7,203 bases of DNA from Bog-159 sp035308525. GTDB taxonomy: Bacteria; Acidobacteriota; Terriglobia; Bryobacterales; Bryobacteraceae. The notes beneath the pieces are model-generated. The model did not search any database. It saw nothing but the letters and a program-made list of their open reading frames with translations, and was not told where the DNA came from. The first letter of the stretch is position 1. Each line of letters begins with the position of its first letter. Positions 1 to 6,513 of the stretch are shown here, piece by piece. The stretch is from the NCBI GenBank assembly GCA_035308525.1, contig DATGGM010000166.1, positions 1 through 7,203 of the forward strand. Direction: 5' to 3'. A program made the position numbers and the translations under genes.

Positions 1-1023
1 GAGGCCTATTCCAAAAACCCCGCCGGCGACACCGAGGGAAACGCTTTCGAGCAGCAGCTCGCGCGCGATGCGCGCCCAGCCCGCCCCCAGCGCGGCCCGG
101 ATGGCTAGCTCCTGCTGGCGCCCTTCGGCGCGTACCAGCATCAGGTTGGCAACGTTGGCGCAGGCGATGAACAGCACCACGCCGATGGTGCCCATGAGCA
201 CCCACAATACCGTGCCGATGTCGCCGATCACATCCCCCTTGAGCAGCCGCACGCTTGGCCCAAAGCCCGCTTCCTTGAACATTTGCAGACTGATGCCCGG
301 CGCGGGCGGAAACTTATCGAGCATCATGGGGAGCATCCGGGCAACGTCGGCGTTGGCCTGCGCCAGCGTGACGCCGGGCTTCAGCCGCGCCACGGCCTGG
401 AAGCTGAAATTACCTATGAACACCTTGGCGCGGTCGATTTGCAGAGGCACGAGAAGCGCGAACGTGCGATTCATGAAGCGAAAGCTCTGCGGCATAACGC
501 CGATAATCTCGCGCGCTTCGCCGTCCGCCACGATGCGCCGTCCGATCACCGAGGAATCGCCGCCGAACTTACGCTGCCAGTAGCCGTATGACAACACCAC
601 GGTTTTGGGGCTGCCGGTGGAATCGTCCTTTCTGGTGAACCAGCGGCCGCGAATGGGCTGCACTCCCAGGATAGGAAGCACGCCGTCGGTGACATCCAGG
701 GCATCCACCCGTTCCGGCTCGCCACTGCCCGTAATGTTGACTGAGTCGCTGTGCCAGATCCCAATATCCTGCAACGTCCGGCTCTCTTCGCGGAAGGTGA
801 AGTATGTGGCGGGCGATGCGTTCACTTCCGGCAGGCCCTGCAAGCGGGACGTTTCCCACACGCCGGCCAGGCGATCGGAATCGGGATACGGAAGCGGTTT
901 CAGAAGGACGCCGTTCAACACACTGAAAATGGCGGTATTCGCTCCGATACCGATGGCCAGCGTGATCAGCGTGATGACGGTGAACATCGGCGAGCGGGCT
1001 AGTCGGCGGAGGATGGGTTTCAT
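1..1023 (-). CDS. ADOP/MacB-type ABC transporter permease, N-terminal 341 residues (runs off the left edge)
   Basis: Membrane permease of the acidobacterial duplicated orphan permease family, related to MacB/FtsX. The start at 1023 gives an open frame to position 1. Residues 1-12 are a short basic cytoplasmic stretch. TM1 spans about 13-40 and contains LAIGIGANTAIFSVLNGVLL, the hallmark of these permeases. Residues 41-265 form the periplasmic MacB_PCD-like domain. TM2 (about 270-292) is followed by the conserved ANVANLMLVRAEGRQQELAI segment at 289-308, and TM3 begins near 328. The family is usually about 800 residues with two such halves, so the second half lies outside the window. This copy starts right at the permease core. 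It lacks the roughly 80-residue leader found in PadR-linked copies, and no PadR gene precedes it. GAGG five bases before the ATG is a plausible ribosome site. MacB-like permeases couple to an ATPase in tripartite export; the ADOP substrate is unknown. The family call is firm, the transported compound is not inferable. Confidence 0.93.
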   Translation of the reverse strand, partial: MKPILRRLARSPMFTVITLITLAIGIGANTAIFSVLNGVLLKPLPYPDSDRLAGVWETSRLQGLPEVNASPATYFTFREESRTLQDIGIWHSDSVNITGSGEPERVDALDVTDGVLPILGVQPIRGRWFTRKDDSTGSPKTVVLSYGYWQRKFGGDSSVIGRRIVADGEAREIIGVMPQSFRFMNRTFALLVPLQIDRAKVFIGNFSFQAVARLKPGVTLAQANADVARMLPMMLDKFPPAPGISLQMFKEAGFGPSVRLLKGDVIGDIGTVLWVLMGTIGVVLFIACANVANLMLVRAEGRQQELAIRAALGAGWARIARELLLESVSLGVAGGVFGIGL

Positions 1024-1085
1024 GGGGCCTCGAAAAGTAATACGCTCGCAGCCCCTAAACGTTCCCGAAAAGATTGAGGCGGCGC

Positions 1086-1904
1086 TCAGTGTGTCATGGC
1101 GTAAACCACGTAGTTCACGCCAATACGGATCGCCAGCGCGGAAAATTTCTCCGGATAGCGGGGCTCGTCGGCCCATTCCCATGCGTCGCCCAGGTCGGAG
1201 TTGTAGGAAATCGCCACCATGATGCGGCCTTTATCGTCGAAAATTCCGCGCCAGTGTGCGCCGATTCCGTTGTTTTTATACCCCAGGCGTAAGTGCGCGG
1301 CTCCGGGCACCTGGTAGCGTTCGTCCAGGTCGTAGACCGTGTGGAAGATGGCGTCCTTATCATCGATGTCGACGATGGGCCGGTCCGGGAACACGCGCTT
1401 GATGCGCTGTTCGAACATCTCCCACTCGAACGCGCCGTGGAAATCGTCGGCCATGAAGAAGCCGCCGCGCAGCAGGTATTCGCGCATCTCTTTGGCCTGC
1501 GTCTCACTCAAGCCCCATTCGCCCACCTGCACGGCGTAGAGCCACGGCCAGTCATAGGCGTCGCCCTCATCCAGGTTGACGGGTTGCTCGACGGAGCGCA
1601 CCTGGATGCGCGTGAGACGGCGCAGCGCCAGGGAAAAGTGGCGGTCGGCGCGGGGATAATCCTGGGTCCAGAGCGAGAGTCCTTCGCGCCAGTCGCCGTC
1701 GAAGCGCCCGGCGTAGCCGTCGTTCGGACCCGGCGGGAACATGAGGCGCGCGAAGGCCCATTCGCCTTGCTGTTTCCAGTCCTGAGGAAGCTCGAAATTC
1801 TCGTATTCGACGCCCGCGAACTGGCGGAAGGGGCGCTGCGCGCACAGCGCGGCCAGAAAGGCGAGGCTGAATCCCGCTCCGCACAACGCCTTCCGGGTAC
1901 CCAT
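1086..1904 (-). CDS. DUF4159 domain protein, exported
   Basis: Exported protein of 272 residues belonging to DUF4159, a family of unknown function thought to adopt a glutamine-amidotransferase-like fold. Residues 1-22 form a signal peptide (basic MGTRK, hydrophobic core, ALCA before Gln23). The conserved body runs from about 48 to 270. It includes EWAFARLMFPP (48-58), the DYPRADRHFSLALRRLTRI block (82-100), the NWPW-like DWPWLYAVQVGEWGLS (118-133), LLRGGFFMADDFHGAFEWE (144-162) and VFPDRPIVDI (171-180). All are typical of acidobacterial members. I chose the ATG at 1904 because AAAAAGG lies eight bases upstream and the signal peptide begins properly there. An in-frame ATG at 1931 would add nine residues (MVSSEKGAS) but has no ribosome site and sits inside a promoter-like motif. 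The gene starts 45 bases after the LamG-like stop and is followed, 62 bases on, by the ADOP permease. It may be read from the upstream operon, its own promoter, or both. Confidence 0.9.
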   Translation of the reverse strand: MGTRKALCGAGFSLAFLAALCAQRPFRQFAGVEYENFELPQDWKQQGEWAFARLMFPPGPNDGYAGRFDGDWREGLSLWTQDYPRADRHFSLALRRLTRIQVRSVEQPVNLDEGDAYDWPWLYAVQVGEWGLSETQAKEMREYLLRGGFFMADDFHGAFEWEMFEQRIKRVFPDRPIVDIDDKDAIFHTVYDLDERYQVPGAAHLRLGYKNNGIGAHWRGIFDDKGRIMVAISYNSDLGDAWEWADEPRYPEKFSALAIRIGVNYVVYAMTH

Positions 1905-1919
1905 AGATGCGCCTTTTTC

Positions 1920-1933
1920 TGAGGATACCATTG
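1920..1933 (-). promoter_or_regulatory. Extended -10 promoter-like motif before the DUF4159 gene
   Basis: Read on the minus strand this is CAATGGTATCCTCA. It contains TGG followed by TATCCT (1927-1922), matching the extended -10 form TGnTATnnT. A transcript would start near 1915, about 11 bases before the ATG at 1904. No convincing -35 hexamer lies 16-18 bases upstream. The same 14 bases, with one difference, occur before the thioredoxin-like gene, which strengthens the call. It is not experimentally supported. Confidence 0.45.
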
Positions 1934-1949
1934 GCGCGTCGGGGAGATA

Positions 1950-2561
1950 TCAGGGTCCGGTTAACTCGATCCGGACGTTCTTAAAAGCACCGGTCTCATC
2001 GAACGAACCTGGACCGGTGCGGCCGGGACCCAGACTGCGGTCGGTGGCCTCCAGCGCCGGGAGTGTCTTCCCGTCGACCAGCACGCGCACCGTTCCGGTC
2101 ACCGGTTCGTGCATCAACGCGACGTGATACCAGCGGCGGCCGGCCGCAAATGCTGCTGGACCGCTTTCCGCGCTGATGCGGACACGCTCGCCGCCATACA
2201 CGTGAAAGATGCCGTTGTGCACCGGCTGCTTCGCCGCGGTATCCACCGAGAGGTGCGCGTAATCGAAATGCGCTTCGTCACGATAAGCGAATACTATGAG
2301 CAGCGAGCCTCCCAGCGGCATCACGTCGGCCTCCAGGCGAAGGCGGCTATAGCCGGACACGTCGGCCAGCGCGAACTGGATCGGACGGCGGGGACCCGGC
2401 AGCGGTTCGCGGCTAGTTGACAGTTGCAACACAGAGGATCCCTCGGATTCGGTAATCTTCCAGTCGGCCCGATTCGGGACGCTCCAGACGCGCCCGAATA
2501 CATCCAGAGTATCGGCGCCGTACGCCGCGGCGGCCAGCAGCAGGATCAGCAGCGGCTTCAT
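1950..2561 (-). CDS. Secreted LamG / DUF1080-like (concanavalin A-like fold) protein
   Basis: Exported protein of 203 residues that looks like a single concanavalin A-like beta-sandwich of the DUF1080/LamG type. Residues 1-16 are a clear signal peptide (MKPLLILLLAAAAYGA, cleavage before Asp17). The remainder is beta-rich. YAHLSVDTAAKQPVHNGIFH (101-120) resembles the segment in DUF1080 proteins where a strand with Tyr/His is followed by a 'hNGIF' turn. The C-terminal half has the RWYHVALMHEPVTGTVRVLV pattern (143-162) of LamG-like strands describing a ligand-bearing 'cost of display' motif. Members of this fold bind or cleave carbohydrate, but I cannot point to catalytic residues, so binding or structural roles are equally possible. 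The ATG at 2561 overlaps the TGA of the thioredoxin-like gene as ATGA, implying translational coupling in one operon. The frame stays open upstream to 2924, but that stretch lies inside the thioredoxin gene and encodes no signal peptide, so the short start is preferred. Confidence 0.85.
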   Translation of the reverse strand: MKPLLILLLAAAAYGADTLDVFGRVWSVPNRADWKITESEGSSVLQLSTSREPLPGPRRPIQFALADVSGYSRLRLEADVMPLGGSLLIVFAYRDEAHFDYAHLSVDTAAKQPVHNGIFHVYGGERVRISAESGPAAFAAGRRWYHVALMHEPVTGTVRVLVDGKTLPALEATDRSLGPGRTGPGSFDETGAFKNVRIELTGP

Positions 2562-3445
2562 GGCCGGGCCACCAATGCCTCGATACGCCGCGAAAGCTCT
2601 GCTTCCGTCATGCGGGTGGGCCGGTACATACGCACCGCGCCTTCCCTGTCGATGAGCACCAGCGTCGGAGTCGAACTCACGCCATAACGCAGCATCATGG
2701 CATCGTTGACGGGATGCGGCGCGCCTCCCATCGCGGCATACGAGGTGTTCCACACGCGCTCGATCTCCTGATCCTCCTGCGCGGCGGTGGGGTGCTCGAT
2801 TTTCGGCACCTCTCCATATCGGCGCGTGGGCGCGATTACCTGCAGGCCGCGCGCCTCGTATTTCTCTTTCAGTCGCGCGATTACCGGGGCTTGCGCCTTG
2901 CAGTCGCTGCACCAATGCGCCCAAAGGAACAGCAGCACAGGCTGGCCGCGATACTTCTCGTCCAACTCAGGCGCTTGCTGACCTTCGAGCGTCAGCAAGT
3001 TCAGGTTCTTGTGTATGCGCGCCGCGATCCACCAGGTGTTCCAGCGCGCCAGTTCGGATTCCAGCCGAGCAATCGCTTGCGGGCGGTCGCCGCGCGCGGC
3101 CAGGATCTGGGCCTCCGTCTCGATGCAGGCCCCCACGGCCGATTCCAAAAAGCTATCATCGTCCACCCGCCTGGCCTTCAACAGTTCCCCGGTCAGGCTC
3201 CTGGCCTGGTTGAGATAGCGCGCGGCCGTTTCCGTGCGGCCGAGTACCAACGCCCCGCGCGCCAGCCACGAGACCGCGGCGGCATATTCCGAGTTGGCGC
3301 CGTTGGCCCGATAATAATCCTCCACCAGCGCTTCGGCGCTCCATAAATCGCCGGCGGATAGTTTGAAACGTACGTCCGAGACCACTGCGGCGGAGGCCGG
3401 GAGGATGATAAGTAACATCAGGACAGGAGACTTCCGGAAGCGCAT
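2558..3445 (-). CDS. Exported TlpA-like thioredoxin-fold protein with a helical N-terminal domain
   Basis: Predicted thiol-disulfide oxidoreductase of 295 residues acting outside the cytoplasm. Residues 1-20 form a signal peptide or anchor (MRFRK, then a hydrophobic core ending PASAA). Residues about 22-155 are alpha-helical with TPR-like spacing, for example SAEALVEDYYRANG, ARGALVLGRTETAARYLNQA and ACIETEAQILAARGDRPQAI. The thioredoxin fold covers about 157-295: FLWAHWCSDCKAQAP (173-187) holds the active-site Cys179-Ser-Asp-Cys182, and the cis-proline is Pro260 in GVSSTPTLVLID. An insertion between these (about 207-255, rich in charged residues) is usual in TlpA/AhpC-TSA-like members. CSDC differs from the common TlpA CxPC type. 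The start at 3445 is preferred. An in-frame ATG at 3463 coincides with a promoter-like TG dinucleotide and would put MLSSIA before the signal peptide. It is the first gene of the minus-strand operon and overlaps the LamG-like gene by four bases. The partner protein is unknown. Confidence 0.9.
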   Translation of the reverse strand: MRFRKSPVLMLLIILPASAAVVSDVRFKLSAGDLWSAEALVEDYYRANGANSEYAAAVSWLARGALVLGRTETAARYLNQARSLTGELLKARRVDDDSFLESAVGACIETEAQILAARGDRPQAIARLESELARWNTWWIAARIHKNLNLLTLEGQQAPELDEKYRGQPVLLFLWAHWCSDCKAQAPVIARLKEKYEARGLQVIAPTRRYGEVPKIEHPTAAQEDQEIERVWNTSYAAMGGAPHPVNDAMMLRYGVSSTPTLVLIDREGAVRMYRPTRMTEAELSRRIEALVARP

Positions 3446-3451
3446 GGCTAT

Positions 3452-3465
3452 TGAGGATAGCATTG
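3452..3465 (-). promoter_or_regulatory. Extended -10 promoter-like motif before the thioredoxin-like gene
   Basis: On the minus strand this reads CAATGCTATCCTCA, with TGC directly followed by TATCCT (3459-3454). A start point about seven bases after the hexamer falls at 3446-3447, immediately before the ATG at 3445. The message would therefore be leaderless or nearly so, which fits the absence of a Shine-Dalgarno sequence at this gene. No good -35 hexamer is visible. The near-identical motif at 1920-1933 supports a shared promoter type. Confidence 0.45.
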
Positions 3466-3501
3466 TGCGGGCGGACACAGACCCGGCCATCCGGCGCGGG
3501 C

Positions 3502-3519
3502 GATAATTTAACAAGGAGG
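3502..3519 (+). promoter_or_regulatory. -10-like box and strong ribosome binding site of the SYLF gene
   Basis: GATAAT (3502-3507) resembles a -10 hexamer. AAGGAGG (3513-3519) is a near-perfect Shine-Dalgarno sequence seven bases before the ATG at 3527, and it decides that start. A start site expected near 3514 would barely include the ribosome site, so the real promoter may lie elsewhere in the 81-bp divergent region. I see no clear -35 element. The ribosome site is certain, the promoter is tentative. Confidence 0.5.
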
Positions 3520-3526
3520 TTCGGGA

Positions 3527-4204
3527 ATGAGGAAGATCCTTACGTTGATTGTTACGCTGCTGACGCCGGCTTTCGGACTGCTGGCGGAGACGGCACAGGA
3601 GAGACTGCGCGACTCGGCGGAGGTCTTTCACGACATCATGTCTACGCCTGACAAGGGGATTCCCCAGGATCTGTTGGCAAAGGCGGCTTGTGTGGTCATT
3701 GTGCCGGGCATGAAGAAAGGCGCGTTGATTGTGGGCGCCCAGTACGGCAAAGGATTTACGATCTGCCGCAGGGAGCACCAGGGTTGGGGCGCGCCGGCAG
3801 CCGTGCGGGTGGAAGGCGGCAGCTTTGGCTTTCAGATCGGCGGGTCGTCCACCGATGTGATAATGCTGATCATGAGTGACAGCGGTATGCGCAAACTGGA
3901 TCGGGACAAGTTCACGCTGGGCGCGGATGCCAGCGTCGCGGCAGGGCCAGTGGGCCGCACCGCCGCGGCAGATACCGACGCGTACATGAGCGCCGAGATT
4001 CTCTCCTGGTCGCGCGCCAAGGGCCTCTTTGCGGGTATTGCGCTAAAAGGCGCCACACTACGCCCGGATATGGACGACAACAAGGAATTGTACGGGCAGC
4101 GCCTGAACAGCAAAGAAATCCTGATGACCGCAATGGCGCCCCCGGAAGCTGCTCACCCGCTGATCGCGGAACTGGACAGGTACTCAATGCGCAAGGAGGG
4201 TTAG
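3527..4204 (+). CDS. SYLF-domain (Ysc84/DUF500) lipid-binding-type protein, exported
   Basis: Exported 225-residue protein made almost entirely of one SYLF domain. Residues 1-20 are a signal peptide (MRKILTLIVTLLTPAFGLLA). The domain follows in its usual order: IPQDLLAKAACVVIVPGMKK (45-64), KGALIVGAQYGKG (64-76), GGSFGFQIGGSSTDVIMLIM (97-116), a GADASVAAGPVGR segment (132-144), the signature WSRAKGLFAGIALKGATL (161-178) and a final conserved Tyr (Tyr189). In eukaryotes SYLF domains bind phosphoinositides and, in Ysc84, actin. Bacterial members are usually secreted or envelope proteins without a settled role, so lipid binding here is inferred from the family only. Start choice rests on AAGGAGG seven bases upstream. 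The gene is divergent from the thioredoxin operon and ends 27 bases before the serine hydrolase, with which it may be cotranscribed. Confidence 0.93.
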   Translation: MRKILTLIVTLLTPAFGLLAETAQERLRDSAEVFHDIMSTPDKGIPQDLLAKAACVVIVPGMKKGALIVGAQYGKGFTICRREHQGWGAPAAVRVEGGSFGFQIGGSSTDVIMLIMSDSGMRKLDRDKFTLGADASVAAGPVGRTAAADTDAYMSAEILSWSRAKGLFAGIALKGATLRPDMDDNKELYGQRLNSKEILMTAMAPPEAAHPLIAELDRYSMRKEG

Positions 4205-4218
4205 AGCCTGCGCCACGC

Positions 4219-4224
4219 TAAAAT
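4219..4224 (+). promoter_or_regulatory. TAAAAT -10-like box just before the serine hydrolase start
   Basis: TAAAAT ends seven bases before the ATG at 4232, the distance expected if transcription began at the start codon itself. The gene has only a G-run directly next to the ATG and no properly spaced Shine-Dalgarno sequence, so a leaderless message is plausible. There is no -35 match 16-18 bases upstream, and readthrough from the SYLF gene remains possible. Confidence 0.3.
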
Positions 4225-4231
4225 CGGGGGC

Positions 4232-5782
4232 ATGTCCCGATTCTGCGTACTGCTGCTTTGTTCCATTTCCCTGCTGGGCGCCCAGACAGCGCCGCTCGTC
4301 GGTCTGGACGAATACATCACGCACGCCATGCGCACGTTCGATGTGCCCGGCGTGGCCGTGACGGTGGTCCACAGCGGCGACGTTGTCCTGGCAAAGGGCT
4401 ACGGCGTGCGGCGTCTGGGTGAACCGGCGCCCGTGGATGAGCACACGCTGTTCGGCATCGCTTCCAACAGTAAGGCTTTCACCACGGCGGCGCTGGCTAT
4501 TCTGGTGGACGAAGGCAAGATCAAGTGGGACGATCCGGTAATTGATCATCTGGAATGGTTCCAGATGTACGATCCGTACGTCACGCACGAGATCACAATA
4601 CGCGATCTGTTGACGCACCGCAGCGGCATGGGCCTGGGCGAGGGTGACCTGCTGTTCTTCCCGCCCTCCAGCTACACGCGCGACGAGATTCTGCACAAGC
4701 TGCGCTTCATGAAGCCGGCATCCAGCTTTCGCAGCCGTTACGCTTACGATAACCTGTTGTATCTGGCGGCGGGTCAGATTATTCCCGCGGTGACGGGCAA
4801 GCCGTGGGAAGATTTCATCCGCGAACGGATCTTCCGCCCGCTCGGCATGACCGATAGCAACACTAGCGTGGCCGATTTTCATCCGGGCGGCAACTACGCT
4901 ACGCCGCATTCGCAGGTGGAGGGCAAGCTGACGCCGGTCCCTCCTGCGCGGATCGATAACACGGCGCCGGCAGGCGCCATCAACTCGAGCGTGAGCGACC
5001 TGGCCAAGTGGGTCGCGCTGCAATTGAATAAGGGCGAGATTCCGGGAGCGGAGAAGAAGCGCCTGTTTAGCGAGCGCCAGAGCAGGGAGATGTGGTCGCC
5101 GCAGACGATTCTGCCCACCGGCGAGCCGCCGCCGGCGCTGGCCGCCTTGCGCACCGATTTTGCCGCGTACGGCCTGGGCTGGAATCTGCGCGAGTATCGC
5201 GGGCATAAGCTGGTGGGTCACACCGGAGGGTTACCCGGTTACGTGTCGCAAGTGACTCTGATTCCCGATATGCAGCTTGCCGTGGTGGTGCTGACCAACC
5301 AGGAATCCGGGGGGATGTTCAGCTCGGTCACCTATCACATTTTGGACAGTTACATGAATGCTGAGGCAGTGGATTGGGTGAAGGCTTTTCATGACCTGTC
5401 CGAGCTACAGCGTGCCGCGGCCAATAATGCCGAAAAGAGCGCGGCGTCCGCGCGCGCGGCCGACTCTAAGCCATCGCTGCCCCTTGAAAAATATGCGGGC
5501 CGGTATGTGGACCCGTGGTATGGAGATATCGATATAGCCCTGGAGCAAGGCAAACTGGTGATGCGATTCAGCCACACACCGGCCCTCACGGGAGACCTGG
5601 AGCACTGGCAATACGACACGTTCAAGGCCAGGTGGCGGGATCGCAGCCTGGCGGCGGACGCGTTTGTCACGTTTGCCCTGAAACCCGACGGCTCCATCCG
5701 GCAGGTGAACATGGTCCCCGCGTCGGCGCTCACGGACTTCAGCTTCGACTTCCAGGATCTGTTGCTCACTCCGGCGAAATAA
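4232..5782 (+). CDS. Serine hydrolase, beta-lactamase/penicillin-binding-protein class C family, with DUF3471 tail
   Basis: Exported serine hydrolase of 516 residues, in the family that includes class C beta-lactamases, DD-peptidases and esterases (S12 type). Residues 1-17 are a signal peptide (cleavage near LLGA before Gln18). The catalytic domain spans about 22-375. The nucleophile motif SxxK is Ser78-Asn-Ser-Lys81 within GIASNSKAFTT. The second motif YxN is Tyr172-Asp-Asn174. The third, replacing KTG, is His330-Thr-Gly332 in GHTGGLPGY. HTG in place of KTG is common in esterase- and peptidase-like members, so this is probably not an antibiotic-hydrolysing enzyme. A linker rich in Ala and Ser (about 395-415) leads to a DUF3471 beta-barrel domain (about 418-516, starting LPLEKYAGRY), the usual C-terminal partner in such proteins. 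All catalytic motifs are present and the length is normal. The substrate (peptidoglycan peptide, D-amino acid peptide or ester) cannot be read from the sequence. Confidence 0.93.
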   Translation: MSRFCVLLLCSISLLGAQTAPLVGLDEYITHAMRTFDVPGVAVTVVHSGDVVLAKGYGVRRLGEPAPVDEHTLFGIASNSKAFTTAALAILVDEGKIKWDDPVIDHLEWFQMYDPYVTHEITIRDLLTHRSGMGLGEGDLLFFPPSSYTRDEILHKLRFMKPASSFRSRYAYDNLLYLAAGQIIPAVTGKPWEDFIRERIFRPLGMTDSNTSVADFHPGGNYATPHSQVEGKLTPVPPARIDNTAPAGAINSSVSDLAKWVALQLNKGEIPGAEKKRLFSERQSREMWSPQTILPTGEPPPALAALRTDFAAYGLGWNLREYRGHKLVGHTGGLPGYVSQVTLIPDMQLAVVVLTNQESGGMFSSVTYHILDSYMNAEAVDWVKAFHDLSELQRAAANNAEKSAASARAADSKPSLPLEKYAGRYVDPWYGDIDIALEQGKLVMRFSHTPALTGDLEHWQYDTFKARWRDRSLAADAFVTFALKPDGSIRQVNMVPASALTDFSFDFQDLLLTPAK

Positions 5783-5800
5783 CGGAGCGGCGGCCGGCTG

Positions 5801-5814
5801 TGCTAACTTGAAGG
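5801..5814 (+). promoter_or_regulatory. Extended -10-like box and ribosome site before the 5820 gene
   Basis: TGCTAACTT (5801-5809) fits TGnTAnnnT, and GAAGG (5810-5814) is a Shine-Dalgarno sequence five bases before the ATG at 5820. The ribosome site decides this start over an in-frame TTG at 5808, which would add MKAE ahead of the signal peptide. If the box were used, the transcript would start near 5816 and lose the ribosome site. The two signals probably do not both operate on one message. Confidence 0.35.
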
Positions 5815-5819
5815 CAGAA

Positions 5820-6491
5820 ATGCGATTCTATTCTTCGTTGAGAATCGGCGCGCTAATCGCCGGGGTGTTGAGTACCGCGCTCGTCCTGGGCGGGCAAGAT
5901 CAAAAGACCGAGCCAAGCGCGGCGCCCAAGGCCGAAGGCATTCCGCCCAGAACCGCTCCCACCGACTACCAGTTCCATGCCCAGGCGGGCACGTTTACCG
6001 TGGCCGCCGAATTCACGGGACACTCGGTAGCCACGCCGGAGAGCACTCTTACTACGGACGATTATGTAGTGATCGAGGTGGCCGTCTACGGCCCGGCGGG
6101 CGCCCGTATCAAGCTCTCGCGCGAGGACTTCGCACTGCGTGTCAACGGCAAGAAAGCCGTCCTGCCGAGCCAGCCGTACGGACTGGTGGTGAAGAATCTC
6201 AAAGATCCGCTGCTGGAGCCCACCGCCAGCGAGAATAAATCCAAGACAAGTGTCGGCACTGGGGGCCAGAGCGACGCCGGCTCGACTCCCGCGCCGTACC
6301 GCGTCCCGGATGCCATCCGGCACGCGTGGGGACAGCAACTGCAAAAGCTGGCTCTACCCGAAGGAGACCGTGCTCTGCCGCGGGCTGGATTGATCTTTTT
6401 CACCTATCGAGGCAAGACGGATAAGATCGACTCCATCGAGCTGACCTACACCGGCCCGGCGGGACCGGCCACCCTGGCTCTGCAGCCTTAA
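5820..6491 (+). CDS. Uncharacterised secreted acidobacterial protein
   Basis: Exported 223-residue protein whose function I do not recognise, although its pattern is familiar from hypothetical proteins of Acidobacteriota. Residues 1-25 are a signal peptide (hydrophobic core IGALIAGVLSTALVLGG). Residues 26-48 are a Pro/Ala-rich linker. A beta-rich module covers about 50-130: AGTFTVAAEFTGHSVATPES (56-75), DYVVIEVAVYGPAGARIKLS (81-100), and FALRVNGKK followed by LPSQPYGLVVKNLKDP. The alternation suggests an immunoglobulin-like sandwich. A low-complexity Ser/Thr/Gly stretch (134-158) follows. The final part (160-223) holds a helix, AIRHAWGQQLQKLALP, and two strands, AGLIFFTYRG and IDSIELTYTG. There are no cysteines and no catalytic motif, so a structural or binding role is more likely than an enzymatic one. 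It starts 37 bases after the serine hydrolase in the same direction, so cotranscription is possible. Confidence 0.85.
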   Translation: MRFYSSLRIGALIAGVLSTALVLGGQDQKTEPSAAPKAEGIPPRTAPTDYQFHAQAGTFTVAAEFTGHSVATPESTLTTDDYVVIEVAVYGPAGARIKLSREDFALRVNGKKAVLPSQPYGLVVKNLKDPLLEPTASENKSKTSVGTGGQSDAGSTPAPYRVPDAIRHAWGQQLQKLALPEGDRALPRAGLIFFTYRGKTDKIDSIELTYTGPAGPATLALQP

Positions 6492-6513
6492 CGCTTCCCG
6501 GCGCGGCGCGTTC

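Noticed and set aside
1024..1055. Inverted GGGGC/GCCCC arms upstream of the ADOP start, possibly masking its ribosome site
   Set aside because: The stem is only five base pairs with a 22-base loop, which is easily met by chance in GC-rich DNA.
1293..1922. Plus-strand open frame of 209 codons opposite the DUF4159 gene
   Set aside because: The minus-strand protein matches DUF4159 along its whole length. The plus-strand translation has no recognisable feature.
2562..2924. Upstream extension of the LamG-like gene to an ATG at 2924
   Set aside because: The extension lies wholly inside the thioredoxin-like gene in another frame and would bury the signal peptide that begins at 2561.
2714..3346. 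Plus-strand open frame of 210 codons opposite the thioredoxin-like gene
   Set aside because: It is an Arg/Gln/Ala-rich shadow of a gene with an intact CSDC site and cis-proline.
3446..3778. Upstream extension of the thioredoxin-like gene to 3778
   Set aside because: It would cover the divergent promoter region and the start of the well-supported SYLF gene, and it has no family resemblance. The signal peptide starts at 3445.
4184..5221. A 345-codon minus-strand open frame opposite the serine hydrolase
   Set aside because: It mirrors the codon bias of a clearly real gene with complete catalytic motifs. Its translation is rich in Arg, Gln, Ala and His with no recognisable domain or signal, as expected for an antisense shadow in GC-rich DNA.
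6492..6510. Possible terminator after the 5820-6491 gene
   Set aside because: The segment is GC-rich with short GCGCGG-type repeats but has no clear stem-loop and no T-run.
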